Shown here in pieces: positions 6,463 to 16,733 of a stretch of 28,056 bases of DNA (the first letter of the stretch is position 1; every line of letters starts with the position of its first letter). The DNA comes from an uncultured Collinsella sp. (GTDB lineage Bacteria > Actinomycetota > Coriobacteriia > Coriobacteriales > Coriobacteriaceae), in contig CABUPH010000023.1 in NCBI GenBank assembly GCA_902493375.1, forward strand, positions 1 to 28,056. The letters run 5' to 3'. The notes beneath the pieces were generated by a model. It had not been told where the DNA came from. It was given only the letters and a program-made list of their open reading frames with translations, and did no database searches. A program made the translations under genes and the position numbers.

Positions 6463-7779
6463 ATGAAGAACGAAATGAGCAGAAGGCAGTTCCTGGGCTT
6501 TGCTGGTTCCGCGGCTGCGGTTCTTGGTCTGGGCCTCGTGGGCTGCGGTGGTTCTGCCGGCTCTGGCTCCTCTGCTTCTGGTGACGCTGCCGAGGTCTAC
6601 TTCCTCCAGTTCAAGCCCGAGGTCGACAAGGAGTGGAAGGAGATCGCCAAGGCGTACAAGAAGGAGAAGGGCGTCGAGGTCAAGATCGTGACCGCCGCCT
6701 CCAACACCTACGAGGAGAAGCTCAAGTCCGAGATGTCCAAGAGCTCCGCTCCGACGCTGTTCCAGGTCAACGGCCCCACCGGCCTTAAGAACTGGAAGGA
6801 CTACTGCGCCGATCTTTCCGACACCAAGCTCCGCGGCGAGCTCATCGACGACTCCCTGGCGCTGCAGTCCGACGGCAAGGATCTGGGTATCGACTGGGTT
6901 CAGGAGAGCTACGGCATCATTTACAACAAGGAGCTCCTCGAGAAGGCCGGCTACAAGGCCGAGGACATCAACTCCTTCGACAAGCTGAAGGCTTGCGCCG
7001 ATGACATCCAGGCCCGCAAGGACGAGCTCGGCGTTGACGGTGCCTTCACTTCCGCCGGTATGGATGACTCCTCCAGCTGGCGCTACACCACGCACCTCGC
7101 CAACCTCCCGCTCTACTACGAGTTCGAGAAGGAGCACAATCAGGAGGACGACGAGATCAAGGGCGAGTATCTCGACAACTTTAAGCAGATCTTCGACCTG
7201 TACATCACCGACTCCACCTGCGATCCTTCGCAGCTCGCCTCCAAGACCGGTGACGACGCCACCAACGAGTTCGCAACCGGCAAGGCCGTCTTCTACCAGA
7301 ACGGCTCTTGGGCCTACGCCGACCTCACCAAGGCCGGTATGACCGACGACCAGCTCGGCATGCTGCCGATCTACATCGGCGTCGACGGCGAGGAGAACCA
7401 GGGCCTGTGCTCCGGCGGCGAGAACTACTGGTGCGTCAGCTCCCAGGCTTCCGAGGATGCCCAGAAGGCCACCGAGGACTTCATGTATTGGTGCGTCACT
7501 TCTGACACCGCCACCAGCATCATCGCTGACAAGATGGGTCTGACCGCCCCGTTCAAGAGCGCTAAGGAGACCACCAACGTCTTCTCTCAGCAGGCCGTTG
7601 CCATGGCCAAGGACGGCAAGAAGACCGTCGCTTGGGACTTCGTTTACATCCCCTCCGAGGAGTGGAAGAAGAACCTCAAGCAGGCTCTCATCGCTTATGC
7701 TGCCGACAACACCAAGTGGGACGGCGTCAAGAACGCCTTCGTCGATGGCTGGAAGACCGAGAAGGCTGCTTCCGAGTAA
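6463..7779 (+). CDS. Extracellular sugar-binding lipoprotein of ABC transporter (MalE/MsmE-like)
   Basis: This is the substrate-binding component of the sugar importer. The 438-residue protein starts with a Tat-like signal (SRRQFLGFAG) and a lipobox LVGC with the lipidated Cys28, then a Gly/Ser-rich linker. The mature part is a family 1 solute-binding fold, with EVYFLQFKPEVDKEWKEIAKAY at its start and the hinge-region segment FATGKAVFYQNGSWAY. The ATG at 6463 has AAAGGGTGG upstream and is preferred over the in-frame GTG at 6445. Codons are very biased towards C and G at third positions, as expected for an abundant protein. It heads the malEFGK-type operon. Maltose or maltodextrin is the likely ligand, given malQ and glgP nearby; this is inference. 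Confidence 0.9.
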   Translation: MKNEMSRRQFLGFAGSAAAVLGLGLVGCGGSAGSGSSASGDAAEVYFLQFKPEVDKEWKEIAKAYKKEKGVEVKIVTAASNTYEEKLKSEMSKSSAPTLFQVNGPTGLKNWKDYCADLSDTKLRGELIDDSLALQSDGKDLGIDWVQESYGIIYNKELLEKAGYKAEDINSFDKLKACADDIQARKDELGVDGAFTSAGMDDSSSWRYTTHLANLPLYYEFEKEHNQEDDEIKGEYLDNFKQIFDLYITDSTCDPSQLASKTGDDATNEFATGKAVFYQNGSWAYADLTKAGMTDDQLGMLPIYIGVDGEENQGLCSGGENYWCVSSQASEDAQKATEDFMYWCVTSDTATSIIADKMGLTAPFKSAKETTNVFSQQAVAMAKDGKKTVAWDFVYIPSEEWKKNLKQALIAYAADNTKWDGVKNAFVDGWKTEKAASE

Positions 7780-7810
7780 GCAGTTGCTGCCCAAGCTATC
7801 TGATTAGCGA

Positions 7811-7846
7811 CAGGGGGCGGGCAGACGTAGGTTTGCCCGCCCCCTG
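7811..7846 (+). other. Strong intercistronic hairpin between malE and malF
   Basis: CAGGGGGCGGGCA (7811-7823) pairs perfectly with TGCCCGCCCCCTG (7834-7846) across a 10-base loop. No T-run follows, and the malF ribosome binding site (GAAAGG) lies just downstream. It therefore looks like an mRNA-stabilising or partial-termination hairpin that raises malE expression over malF, comparable in position to the malE-malF REP region of E. coli. Confidence 0.65.
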
Positions 7847-7866
7847 CATATTGAAAGGACCCTTCT

Positions 7867-8721
7867 ATGGGCAAAGCACTCAAGCGCTGGTGGCCGCTCT
7901 TTATGCTGCCCACGTGCCTGGCGTTTATGATCGGGTTCGTGATTCCCTTTATCCAGGGTTTCTATCTCTCGTTCTGCCAGTTTATTACCATCAATAACGC
8001 GCACTTTGTCGGTATCGAGAACTACGTGCGCGCACTGACCGACCCGCAGTTCTCCACGTCGTTCTTCTTTACCGTGGCGTTTGCCTTCCTGTCGACGGTG
8101 CTCATCAACGTGATCGCGCTGGCCATTGCGCAGGCGCTCACCCGCAAGGCGCTCAAGGGCACCAACATCTTCCGTACGATTTTCTTTATGCCTAACCTGA
8201 TTGGCGGCATTGTACTGGGTTACATTTGGCAGATTCTGATCAACTGCCTGCTCTCCAACGTGGGTGCCCAGCTTATCGCCCTCAACTCCGCCGCTGGCTT
8301 CTGGGGCCTTATCATCCTGACCCTGTGGCAACAGGTCGGCTACATGATGATCATCTACATCGCCGGTCTGCAGTCCATTCCGTCTGATTACATCGAGGCC
8401 GCCAAGGTCGACGGCGCTACGGCATGGCAGACGTTTTGGAAGGTTAAGATCCCCAACCTGATGCCGACCATCACCATCTGCCTGTTCCTGTCCATCACCA
8501 ACGGCTTTAAGCTGTTCGACCAGAACCTCGCCCTTACCGGTGGTGCCCCGGCGCACTCTACCGAGATGCTCGCCCTGAACATCTACAACACGTTCTATTC
8601 GCGTGCTGGCATCGCATGGCAGGGCATCGGTCAGGCCAAGGCAGTTATCTTCTGCATCCTGGTTGTCGCTATTTCTATGATCCAGCTTAAGGCCACGAGG
8701 TCCAAGGAGGTGCAGCAGTAA
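7867..8721 (+). CDS. ABC sugar transporter permease (MalF/UgpA-type)
   Basis: The 284-residue inner-membrane protein has about six hydrophobic segments. The first follows the N-terminus (WWPLFMLPTCLAFMIGFVIPF). The EAA loop that docks to the ATPase is EAAKVDGATAWQTFWKVKIP in the second half. It belongs to the binding-protein-dependent permease family and would pair with the next gene product to form the channel. GAAAGG lies upstream of the ATG. The stop codon overlaps the next start by one base (TAATG), so translation is probably coupled. Confidence 0.92.
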   Translation: MGKALKRWWPLFMLPTCLAFMIGFVIPFIQGFYLSFCQFITINNAHFVGIENYVRALTDPQFSTSFFFTVAFAFLSTVLINVIALAIAQALTRKALKGTNIFRTIFFMPNLIGGIVLGYIWQILINCLLSNVGAQLIALNSAAGFWGLIILTLWQQVGYMMIIYIAGLQSIPSDYIEAAKVDGATAWQTFWKVKIPNLMPTITICLFLSITNGFKLFDQNLALTGGAPAHSTEMLALNIYNTFYSRAGIAWQGIGQAKAVIFCILVVAISMIQLKATRSKEVQQ

Positions 8722-9560
8722 TGAAACGCGATAAGGCTATTAACCGCGCGCTCTCGATCTTCTTTACGATCCTGTCGCTCGCATGGATCTACCCCGTGTT
8801 CATGATTGCGCTCAATTCCTTTAAGAAGGGGACCGCAATCAGCACCACCACGGCGTTCGATCTGCTCACGCCCGAGACGTTCAACGGCCTCGCAAACTAC
8901 GTGCACGCTCTTAACGAGCAGGGCTTTGCCTCGGCGTTTATGTACTCGCTCATCATCACAGTCACGTCGGTCGTGCTGATTCTGGTGTGCTGCTCCATGT
9001 GCGCTTGGTACGTGGTTCGTGTCAACAACAAGATCTCGAACTTCTTCTATTACCTGTTCGTGTTCTCGATGGTCGTACCGTTCCAGATGCTCATGTTCAC
9101 GCTGTCCAATTTGGCGGACCGCATCGGCTTTAATACGCCGTTCAACATCTGCTTTATCTATCTGGGCTTTGGCGCGGGCCTGGCGGTCTTTATGTTCGCC
9201 GGCTTTGTAAAGAACATCCCGCTCGAGATTGAGGAGGCGGCCATGATCGACGGCTGCAACCCGGTTCAGGTGTTCTTTAAGATCGTCCTTCCCATTATGA
9301 AGCCCACCTATCTTTCGGTCGGCATCCTCGAGACCATGTGGGTCTGGAACGACTACCTGCTGCCCTACCTTACGCTCGACTCCACCAAGTACAAGACCAT
9401 TCCTATTTTGATCCAGTACTTCCGCGGCGGCTATGGCCACGTCGAGCTCGGCCCCATGATGGCCTGCATCATGATGGTCGTTGTCCCCATCGTCATCATG
9501 TACATCTTCTGCCAGAAGTACATCATCGACGGTGTGGTGGCAGGTGCCGTCAAGGGCTGA
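8721..9560 (+). CDS. ABC sugar transporter permease (MalG/UgpE-type)
   Basis: The 279-residue membrane protein is the second channel subunit. It has an N-terminal anchor (ALSIFFTILSLAWIYPVFMIALNSF), the conserved start of the permease core (FMYSLIITVTSVVLIL), an EAA loop (EAAMIDGCNPVQVFFKIVLP) and a final segment ending in YIIDGVVAGAVKG, a typical C-terminus for the MalG group. It overlaps the preceding permease stop by one base, with AAGGAGG just upstream. Confidence 0.92.
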   Translation: MKRDKAINRALSIFFTILSLAWIYPVFMIALNSFKKGTAISTTTAFDLLTPETFNGLANYVHALNEQGFASAFMYSLIITVTSVVLILVCCSMCAWYVVRVNNKISNFFYYLFVFSMVVPFQMLMFTLSNLADRIGFNTPFNICFIYLGFGAGLAVFMFAGFVKNIPLEIEEAAMIDGCNPVQVFFKIVLPIMKPTYLSVGILETMWVWNDYLLPYLTLDSTKYKTIPILIQYFRGGYGHVELGPMMACIMMVVVPIVIMYIFCQKYIIDGVVAGAVKG

Positions 9561-9585
9561 TGCCGTAACTGTTTTGCAAGTTTTG

Positions 9586-9610
9586 GCGGCGCCCCTCAGC
9601 GCGGCGCCGC
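9586..9610 (+). other. Intercistronic hairpin between malG and malK
   Basis: GCGGCGCC (9586-9593) and GGCGCCGC (9603-9610) pair around a 9-base loop, without a T-run. It precedes the malK ribosome binding site (GAAAGG) and probably shapes mRNA processing rather than stopping transcription. Confidence 0.45.
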
Positions 9611-9628
9611 GTATCGAAAGGTAGAGAC

Positions 9629-10828
9629 ATGGCCGAGATCGTTCTCAAACATGTTCAGAAGGTGTATCCCAACAACGAGTCAAAAAAGAAGGGCTTCTTT
9701 GGCAAAAAGAAGAAGACCGAGGAGAAGAAGCACAACCTCAAGGTTACCGAGGACGGTGTGCTCGCTGTAGAGGACTTCAACCTCACCGTTCACGACCAGG
9801 AGTTCATCGTCCTCGTTGGCCCCTCTGGCTGCGGTAAGTCCACGACGATGCGCATGGTCGCCGGCCTGGAGGACATTACCTTGGGCGACGTGCTCATCGA
9901 CGGCAAGCGCGTCAACGACGTGGCGCCCAAGGACCGCGACATCGCCATGGTGTTCCAGAGCTACGCTCTGTACCCCAATATGACGGTGTACGAGAACATG
10001 GCATTTACGCTCGAGCTCAAGAAGGTCCCCAAGGACGAGATCGACCGCAAGGTTCGCTCTGCTGCCGAGATCCTGGGTATTACCGAGTACCTTGACCGTA
10101 AGCCCAAGGCACTCTCCGGCGGCCAGCGCCAGCGTGTCGCCATCGGCCGCGCCATCGTGCGTGACCCCAAGGTCTTCCTGATGGACGAGCCCTTGTCCAA
10201 CCTGGATGCCAAGCTGCGTAACCAGATGCGCGCCGAGCTCATTAAGCTGCGTCACGAGATCAAGGGCACCTTCATCTACGTTACCCACGACCAGACCGAG
10301 GCTATGACCCTCGGCGATCGCATCGTGGTCATGAAGGACGGCGTCGTCCAGCAGATCGCCACCCCGCAGGAGGTCTTCAACCATCCCGCGAACATCTTCG
10401 TCGCCGGCTTCATCGGCGTGCCGCAGATGAACTTCTTCGATGCCCAGCTGGTGCGCTCGGGCAACGGCTTTACCGTCAAGACCGAGGATATGAACGTGGC
10501 GCTCGCCCCCGAGACCTGCGCTCAGCTTGCTCTCAACTGGGACGGCGGCGACGTGAAGGAGATTACGGCCGGCGTGCGTCCCGAGCAGATTCTGCTTGCC
10601 GACAAGGACGAGGAGGGCGCGCTCCAGGGTACCGTCGAGGTGACCGAGCTCATGGGTTCGACCGAGCATGTCCACGTGACCGCTCCCGATGGCCAGTTCG
10701 TCCTGATCATTCCCGTTGTCGACCTCGAGGCCAAGGGTGCGCTCAAGGCGGGCGACCCCATCTGGTTCAAGTTTGAGAAGAACGCGACCCACCTCTTCGA
10801 TAAGGTCTCTGGCAAGAACCTTATCTAG
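9629..10828 (+). CDS. ABC sugar transporter ATPase (MalK/MsmX/UgpC-type) with Lys-rich insertion
   Basis: The 399-residue ATPase powers the importer. It has Walker A GPSGCGKST (64-72), a Q-loop in VFQSYALYP, the signature LSGGQRQR (about 162-169), Walker B VFLMDEP (about 182-188), the H-loop THDQTEA and a C-terminal OB-like regulatory region (TAGVRPEQI and after). Unusual is a strongly basic stretch at about residues 15-39 (NNESKKKGFFGKKKKTEEKK) between the first strand and the A-loop region; relatives run almost directly from KVY to AVEDFNL. It is the last gene of the operon, 68 bases after malG. In some Gram-positives one such ATPase serves several importers. Confidence 0.92.
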   Translation: MAEIVLKHVQKVYPNNESKKKGFFGKKKKTEEKKHNLKVTEDGVLAVEDFNLTVHDQEFIVLVGPSGCGKSTTMRMVAGLEDITLGDVLIDGKRVNDVAPKDRDIAMVFQSYALYPNMTVYENMAFTLELKKVPKDEIDRKVRSAAEILGITEYLDRKPKALSGGQRQRVAIGRAIVRDPKVFLMDEPLSNLDAKLRNQMRAELIKLRHEIKGTFIYVTHDQTEAMTLGDRIVVMKDGVVQQIATPQEVFNHPANIFVAGFIGVPQMNFFDAQLVRSGNGFTVKTEDMNVALAPETCAQLALNWDGGDVKEITAGVRPEQILLADKDEEGALQGTVEVTELMGSTEHVHVTAPDGQFVLIIPVVDLEAKGALKAGDPIWFKFEKNATHLFDKVSGKNLI

Positions 10829-10896
10829 GCCCGGTGCAACCAGGCCCTTCCTTTGGGCGACTGCGGTATTGCCATCCTTTTGCCGCGGTCACATAT

Positions 10897-10940
10897 AAGG
10901 CTCCCCTCCCGTCCACTGGGCGAGAGGGGAGCCTTTCTTT
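10897..10940 (+). terminator. Rho-independent terminator of the malEFGK operon
   Basis: AAGGCTCCCCTC (10897-10908) and GAGGGGAGCCTT (10924-10935) form a 12-bp stem followed by TCTTT, 68 bases after the malK stop. Confidence 0.85.
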
Positions 10941-10967
10941 GTGTTGGGACTGTCTGACCGGTCGTTT

Positions 10968-11185
10968 GTCTCGATCTGTAACGGATAGGGCCGATTTCGG
11001 ACGTTAGATGTTACAGATCGAGACGGTTCCGCTGAGCTAACCATTTCATCTAAATCTGTAACACCAAAGGCGAATTTCACCTGCTAGATGTTACAGATTG
11101 AGATAAACCCGAGGGGAGGGGCCGGTATGTCTCAATCTGTAACGGCTGGGACCGTTTTGGTTGAGTAATTGCTACGGATCGAGAT
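10968..11185. repeat. Array of three imperfect palindromic units between convergent operons
   Basis: Each unit of about 57 bases has arms of the type TCTCgATCTGTAAC ... GTTACAGATcGAGA around a 25-27 base centre. Unit 1 (10968-11024) has perfect 15-base arms. Unit 2 (11048-11104) has 16-base arms with one mismatch. Unit 3 (11129-11185) has four mismatches. The centres also resemble one another (a GG(C)CGA/GTTT core, then TAGAT or TAATT). They are in the same orientation and about 80 bases apart. This array fills most of the 456-base gap between malK and glgP. No coding function is visible, and I do not recognise the family. Confidence 0.7.
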
Positions 11186-11224
11186 TGTTTGGCCGAGTCG
11201 GATCACAGGGTAACGTGCGGGCAC

Positions 11225-11257
11225 AAAAAACGGAGCCGTGTTGCCACGACTCCGTTT
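11225..11257 (-). terminator. Rho-independent terminator of the malQ-glgP operon
   Basis: On the minus strand, CGGAGTCGTG and CACGGCTCCG form a 10-bp stem with one G-T pair and a GCAA loop, followed by six T residues. It lies 28 bases past the glgP stop. Confidence 0.85.
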
Positions 11258-11284
11258 CTCAAGAGGATGGGTAAGGGGAATGAG

Positions 11285-13552
<2,268 letters not shown>

Positions 13553-13679
13553 GTTTTCTCCTGTGATGGGTTGTTTCATGTCTGCAATTCATAAGAATCC
13601 CGCGCGAGGGGATTGGGGTGGCCTCGCGCGGGTAAGCAAGCGCGTCCGCACGGTGGGGAGGGGTCGGGCGCGGTAGCTC

Positions 13680-15185
13680 CTATTGAGGAAGCTCGATTTC
13701 GGCTTCCGACGGGATGCGGAAGTAGGTCTCGGTCCAGTCGGTGAGTTTGTGCTCGAGCTCGCGGGTGATGGCGCCGTCGAGCATGCGCCAGGTCCAGTTG
13801 CCGCCCAGCGTGGCAGGGGTGTTGATGCGCGCCTCGTTGCCCAGGTTAAGCAGGTCCTGCATGGTGTAGATGCACGTGTCGCTCACGCTGGCGGCGATGG
13901 TTCGGTTGAGCGCGTCGGTGATGGGCTCGCCGGCCTGCTGATGGGTGTACAGGGCTGCCTGCTCGCGCTGACGCGGGGTAGCCGTTCCCTCAAACCAGCC
14001 GCGTGCCGTCTCGTTGTCGTGGGTGCCCACGTAGGCGACGGTGTTGGCAATGTAGTTGTGCGGCAGGTAGTACGAGTTGGTGCCCTCAAAGGCAAACTGC
14101 AGGATCTTCATGCCGGGGAAGCCCGAGTTGTCGCGCATGTCGATGACGCCGGGGGTGAGGAAGCCCAGGTCCTCGGCGATGATGGGCAGCGTGCCGAGCT
14201 TTTCCTCGAGTGTCTTGAAGAACTTGAGGCCGGGCCCCTGCGTCCACGAACCGTAGGACGAATCGGGCGAGGAGAACGGCACCTCCCAATAAGCCTCGAA
14301 GCCGCGGAAGTGATCCAGGCGGATGACGTCGTACATGTCGAGGGCGGAGCGAATGCGGCCCTCCCACCAGGAGAAGCCGCACGCCTCCATGGCGTCCCAG
14401 TCGTAGATGGGGTTGCCCCAGTACTGGCCGGTGGCCGAGAACTGGTCGGGCGGCGTGCCGGCGACGCTCACGGGATTGCCGGCGGCGTCGATCTTAAAGA
14501 GCTCAGGTGTCGCCCACATCTCGACGGAGTCACGCGAGACATAGATGGGCAGGTCGCCGATGATGAGAATGTCGCGCTCGTTGGCATAGGCCTTGAGGCG
14601 GCTCCACTGGCGATCGAAGAAGTACTGCGTCATCTGGTGGTAGAGCATACGCGCCGGATGGTCGGCGCAGACCTTGGCGGAAGCCTCGCCGCGGGTGCGG
14701 AGCTCCGCGGGCCACTCCCAAAACGCCTTGAGACCGCACTCCTCTTTGACGGTCATGAACTCACAGTAGGGGATGAGCCAGTCCTCGTTGGCCTGGATAA
14801 AGTCATCGAAATCGGCCGGCTTGTCGGCAGCAAAGCGCTCGGCGGCGCGGTCGAGAATCTGACGGCGGCCGCCAAAGATAGCACCGTAGTCGACATTGCT
14901 GGGGTCGGATCCCAGATACACGCCATCGATATCGCGCTGCTCCAGATACCCTGCCTCGATAAGCTCGGCAAAGTCGATAAAGTTGGGGTTGCCTGCGCGG
15001 GCCGAGAACGACTGATAGGGCGAATCGCCATAGCTGGTCGTCGTAAGGGGCAGAATCTGCCAGTAATGTTGTTTGCACGAGGCGAGAAAATCGACGAAGT
15101 CGTAGGCATTCCAGCCAAAGCCGCCGATTCCGTATGGTCCGGGCAGAGATGAGACGGGCATGAGGACGCCGCTTGCACGCTCCAT
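13680..15185 (-). CDS. malQ: 4-alpha-glucanotransferase (amylomaltase, GH77)
   Basis: The enzyme transfers maltodextrin segments to make longer chains that GlgP can shorten. The protein of about 501 residues starts with ERASGVLMPVSSLPGPYGIGGFG, typical of amylomaltases. Active-site motifs are present: VIRLDHFRGFEAYWEVP (nucleophile Asp), IIAEDLGF (acid/base Glu) and GTHDNETARGW (third Asp). The start is placed at ATG 15185, preceded by GGTGA at suitable spacing; a GTG at 15197 or a TTG at 15200 is also in frame. It is the first gene of a malQ-glgP operon whose predicted promoter carries the GTTTAAAC operator. Confidence 0.93.
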   Translation of the reverse strand: MERASGVLMPVSSLPGPYGIGGFGWNAYDFVDFLASCKQHYWQILPLTTTSYGDSPYQSFSARAGNPNFIDFAELIEAGYLEQRDIDGVYLGSDPSNVDYGAIFGGRRQILDRAAERFAADKPADFDDFIQANEDWLIPYCEFMTVKEECGLKAFWEWPAELRTRGEASAKVCADHPARMLYHQMTQYFFDRQWSRLKAYANERDILIIGDLPIYVSRDSVEMWATPELFKIDAAGNPVSVAGTPPDQFSATGQYWGNPIYDWDAMEACGFSWWEGRIRSALDMYDVIRLDHFRGFEAYWEVPFSSPDSSYGSWTQGPGLKFFKTLEEKLGTLPIIAEDLGFLTPGVIDMRDNSGFPGMKILQFAFEGTNSYYLPHNYIANTVAYVGTHDNETARGWFEGTATPRQREQAALYTHQQAGEPITDALNRTIAASVSDTCIYTMQDLLNLGNEARINTPATLGGNWTWRMLDGAITRELEHKLTDWTETYFRIPSEAEIELPQ

Positions 15186-15270
15186 GAATGCGCTCACCAA
15201 CCTTCTTGTTGTGGGGTCGGCCTGTCGATGGGTGTGCAGTCCGCCTCCGATGTTCTGATTCGATACGCCT

Positions 15271-15300
15271 ATTGTAAAACATGTTGTTTAAACATGTACA
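15271..15300 (-). promoter_or_regulatory. malQ-glgP promoter with GntR-type operator in the spacer
   Basis: On the minus strand a -35-like TGTACA (15295-15300) and a -10-like TACAAT (15271-15276) are separated by 18 bases. The core GTTTAAAC (15286-15293) lies exactly between them, inside the longer near-palindrome ACATGTTGTTTAAACATGT. This is the same core as at 5251 and 5373. Binding here would directly exclude RNA polymerase. The promoter call is by eye. Confidence 0.55.
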
Positions 15301-15349
15301 GGCAAGATAAAAAAGTTGGTCGATTTTCGGCGAATGGTTACATGCCATG

Positions 15350-15383
15350 AAAAAGCCCCGACCTCACAACGTGAGATCGGGGC
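15350..15383 (-). terminator. Rho-independent terminator of galE
   Basis: On the minus strand, GCCCCGATCTCAC and GTGAGGTCGGGGC form a 13-bp stem (one T-G pair) with a 3-base loop, then five T residues. It lies 22 bases past the galE stop. Confidence 0.88.
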
Positions 15384-15405
15384 AAGAGCGGTATGTAGGT
15401 TTTTG

Positions 15406-16467
15406 CTACTCGGCGTCGGCGAAGCCGTTGGGGTTGTGGCTCTGCCAGTTCCAGCTATCGCGGCACATGTCTGCGATGTCGTACTGGGCCTTCCAGCCCA
15501 TCATGCGCTCGGCCTTGGAGGCATCGCACCAGTTGGCGGCGATGTCGCCGGCGCGGCGCTCGCGGATCACGTAGGGCAGCTCCTTGCCACAAGCCTTGGA
15601 GAAGGCGGCGACGACCTCGAGTACCGAGGTGCCGGTGCCGGTGCCCAAGTTAAAGATCTCGACGCCGGTCTTGCCGTTCATCCAGTTAAGGGCGGCAACG
15701 TGACCAGAGGCCAGATCGCACACGTGGATGTAGTCGCGCACGCCGGTGCCGTCGGGGGTGGGGTAGTCGTTGCCAAAGACCTGAACGGCCTCGAGCTTGC
15801 CCACGGCGACCTGGGCGACATAGGGCACCAGGTTGTTGGGGATGCCCTTGGGGTCCTCGCCGATCAGGCCCGACGGATGAGCGCCGATGGGGTTGAAGTA
15901 ACGGAGCAGCACGACGTCCCACTCGGGGTCGGCGGTGTGGACGTCCATAAGGATCTGCTCGATCATCCACTTGGTCCAACCATAGGGGTTGGTCGCGGGC
16001 TTCTTGGGATCCTCCTCGGTGACGGGCGGGTTGTCCGGGTCGCCGTAGACGGTCGAGGAGCTCGAGAAGATGATGGACTTGCAGCCATGGTTGCGCATGA
16101 CGTCGATGAGCACCAGGGTGTTCTCGATGTTGTTGTGGTAGTACTCGACGGGCTTGCTCACCGACTCGCCGACGGCCTTAAAGCCGGCAAAGTGGATGAC
16201 GCGGTCGATCTGATGGGTATCGAAGATCTTGTTCATCGCATCGCGGTCGAGCACGTTGGCCTCGTAGAAGGTGAGGTTCTTGGCGGCCTCGTCGCCCACG
16301 ATGGTCTTGACGCGGTCGACGGCGACGGCGCTGGAGTTGGAGAGATCATCGACGATGACGACCTGGTAGCCACCCTCGAGCAGCTGAACGACGGTGTGCG
16401 AGCCGATAAAGCCGGCGCCACCGGTAACGAGGACGCAGGTGTCTTTGGGGTCGAGTGCTTTGGACAT
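15406..16467 (-). CDS. galE: UDP-glucose 4-epimerase
   Basis: This NAD-dependent enzyme interconverts UDP-glucose and UDP-galactose for galactose use and for sugar-nucleotide supply to surface polysaccharides. The 353-residue protein is an extended short-chain dehydrogenase: VTGGAGFIGSH (14-24) binds NAD, SSSSTVYG (about 135-142) gives the catalytic Ser/Thr, and PYGWTK gives Tyr162 and Lys166. The segments DYIHVCDLASGH and NLGTGTGTSVLEVV are typical of GalE. AGGAG precedes the ATG. It is transcribed alone on the minus strand and has its own terminator. It lies beside the alpha-glucan genes, but no operator of that set is seen before it. Confidence 0.95.
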   Translation of the reverse strand: MSKALDPKDTCVLVTGGAGFIGSHTVVQLLEGGYQVVIVDDLSNSSAVAVDRVKTIVGDEAAKNLTFYEANVLDRDAMNKIFDTHQIDRVIHFAGFKAVGESVSKPVEYYHNNIENTLVLIDVMRNHGCKSIIFSSSSTVYGDPDNPPVTEEDPKKPATNPYGWTKWMIEQILMDVHTADPEWDVVLLRYFNPIGAHPSGLIGEDPKGIPNNLVPYVAQVAVGKLEAVQVFGNDYPTPDGTGVRDYIHVCDLASGHVAALNWMNGKTGVEIFNLGTGTGTSVLEVVAAFSKACGKELPYVIRERRAGDIAANWCDASKAERMMGWKAQYDIADMCRDSWNWQSHNPNGFADAE

Positions 16468-16733
16468 GTAGTCTCCTATCGAATCAGGAACACTTCTTCA
16501 GGGGAGTATAGCGCAGGCAGGGACGCCCAAATCGTGCGCTGTAGGAAAAGCAGAGGATTGTGCTAACGTACTCATAGAAGAGCTTGCGTACGCATAACCT
16601 GATCTTTGGCATTTGCTTACGAGCCGCCGACCTTGCAGTTTCCTGCCGTTCGTGGAAATCGTTGGGACGCGCCATATGTACGCTAATATGTATGAGTTGA
16701 GCGACATATAAATAAGCATGTAACGGAGTACAT

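Noticed and set aside
6355..7794. Long minus-strand open frame opposite malE (479 codons), and similar long antisense frames over malK, glgP, malQ and galE
   Set aside because: These are antisense shadows caused by strong C/G third-position bias; they have repetitive Val/Leu/Gly/Asp composition, no domains and no ribosome binding sites.
10968..11185. CRISPR array
   Set aside because: Only three units, each itself an imperfect palindrome with related centres rather than unique spacers, and no cas genes.
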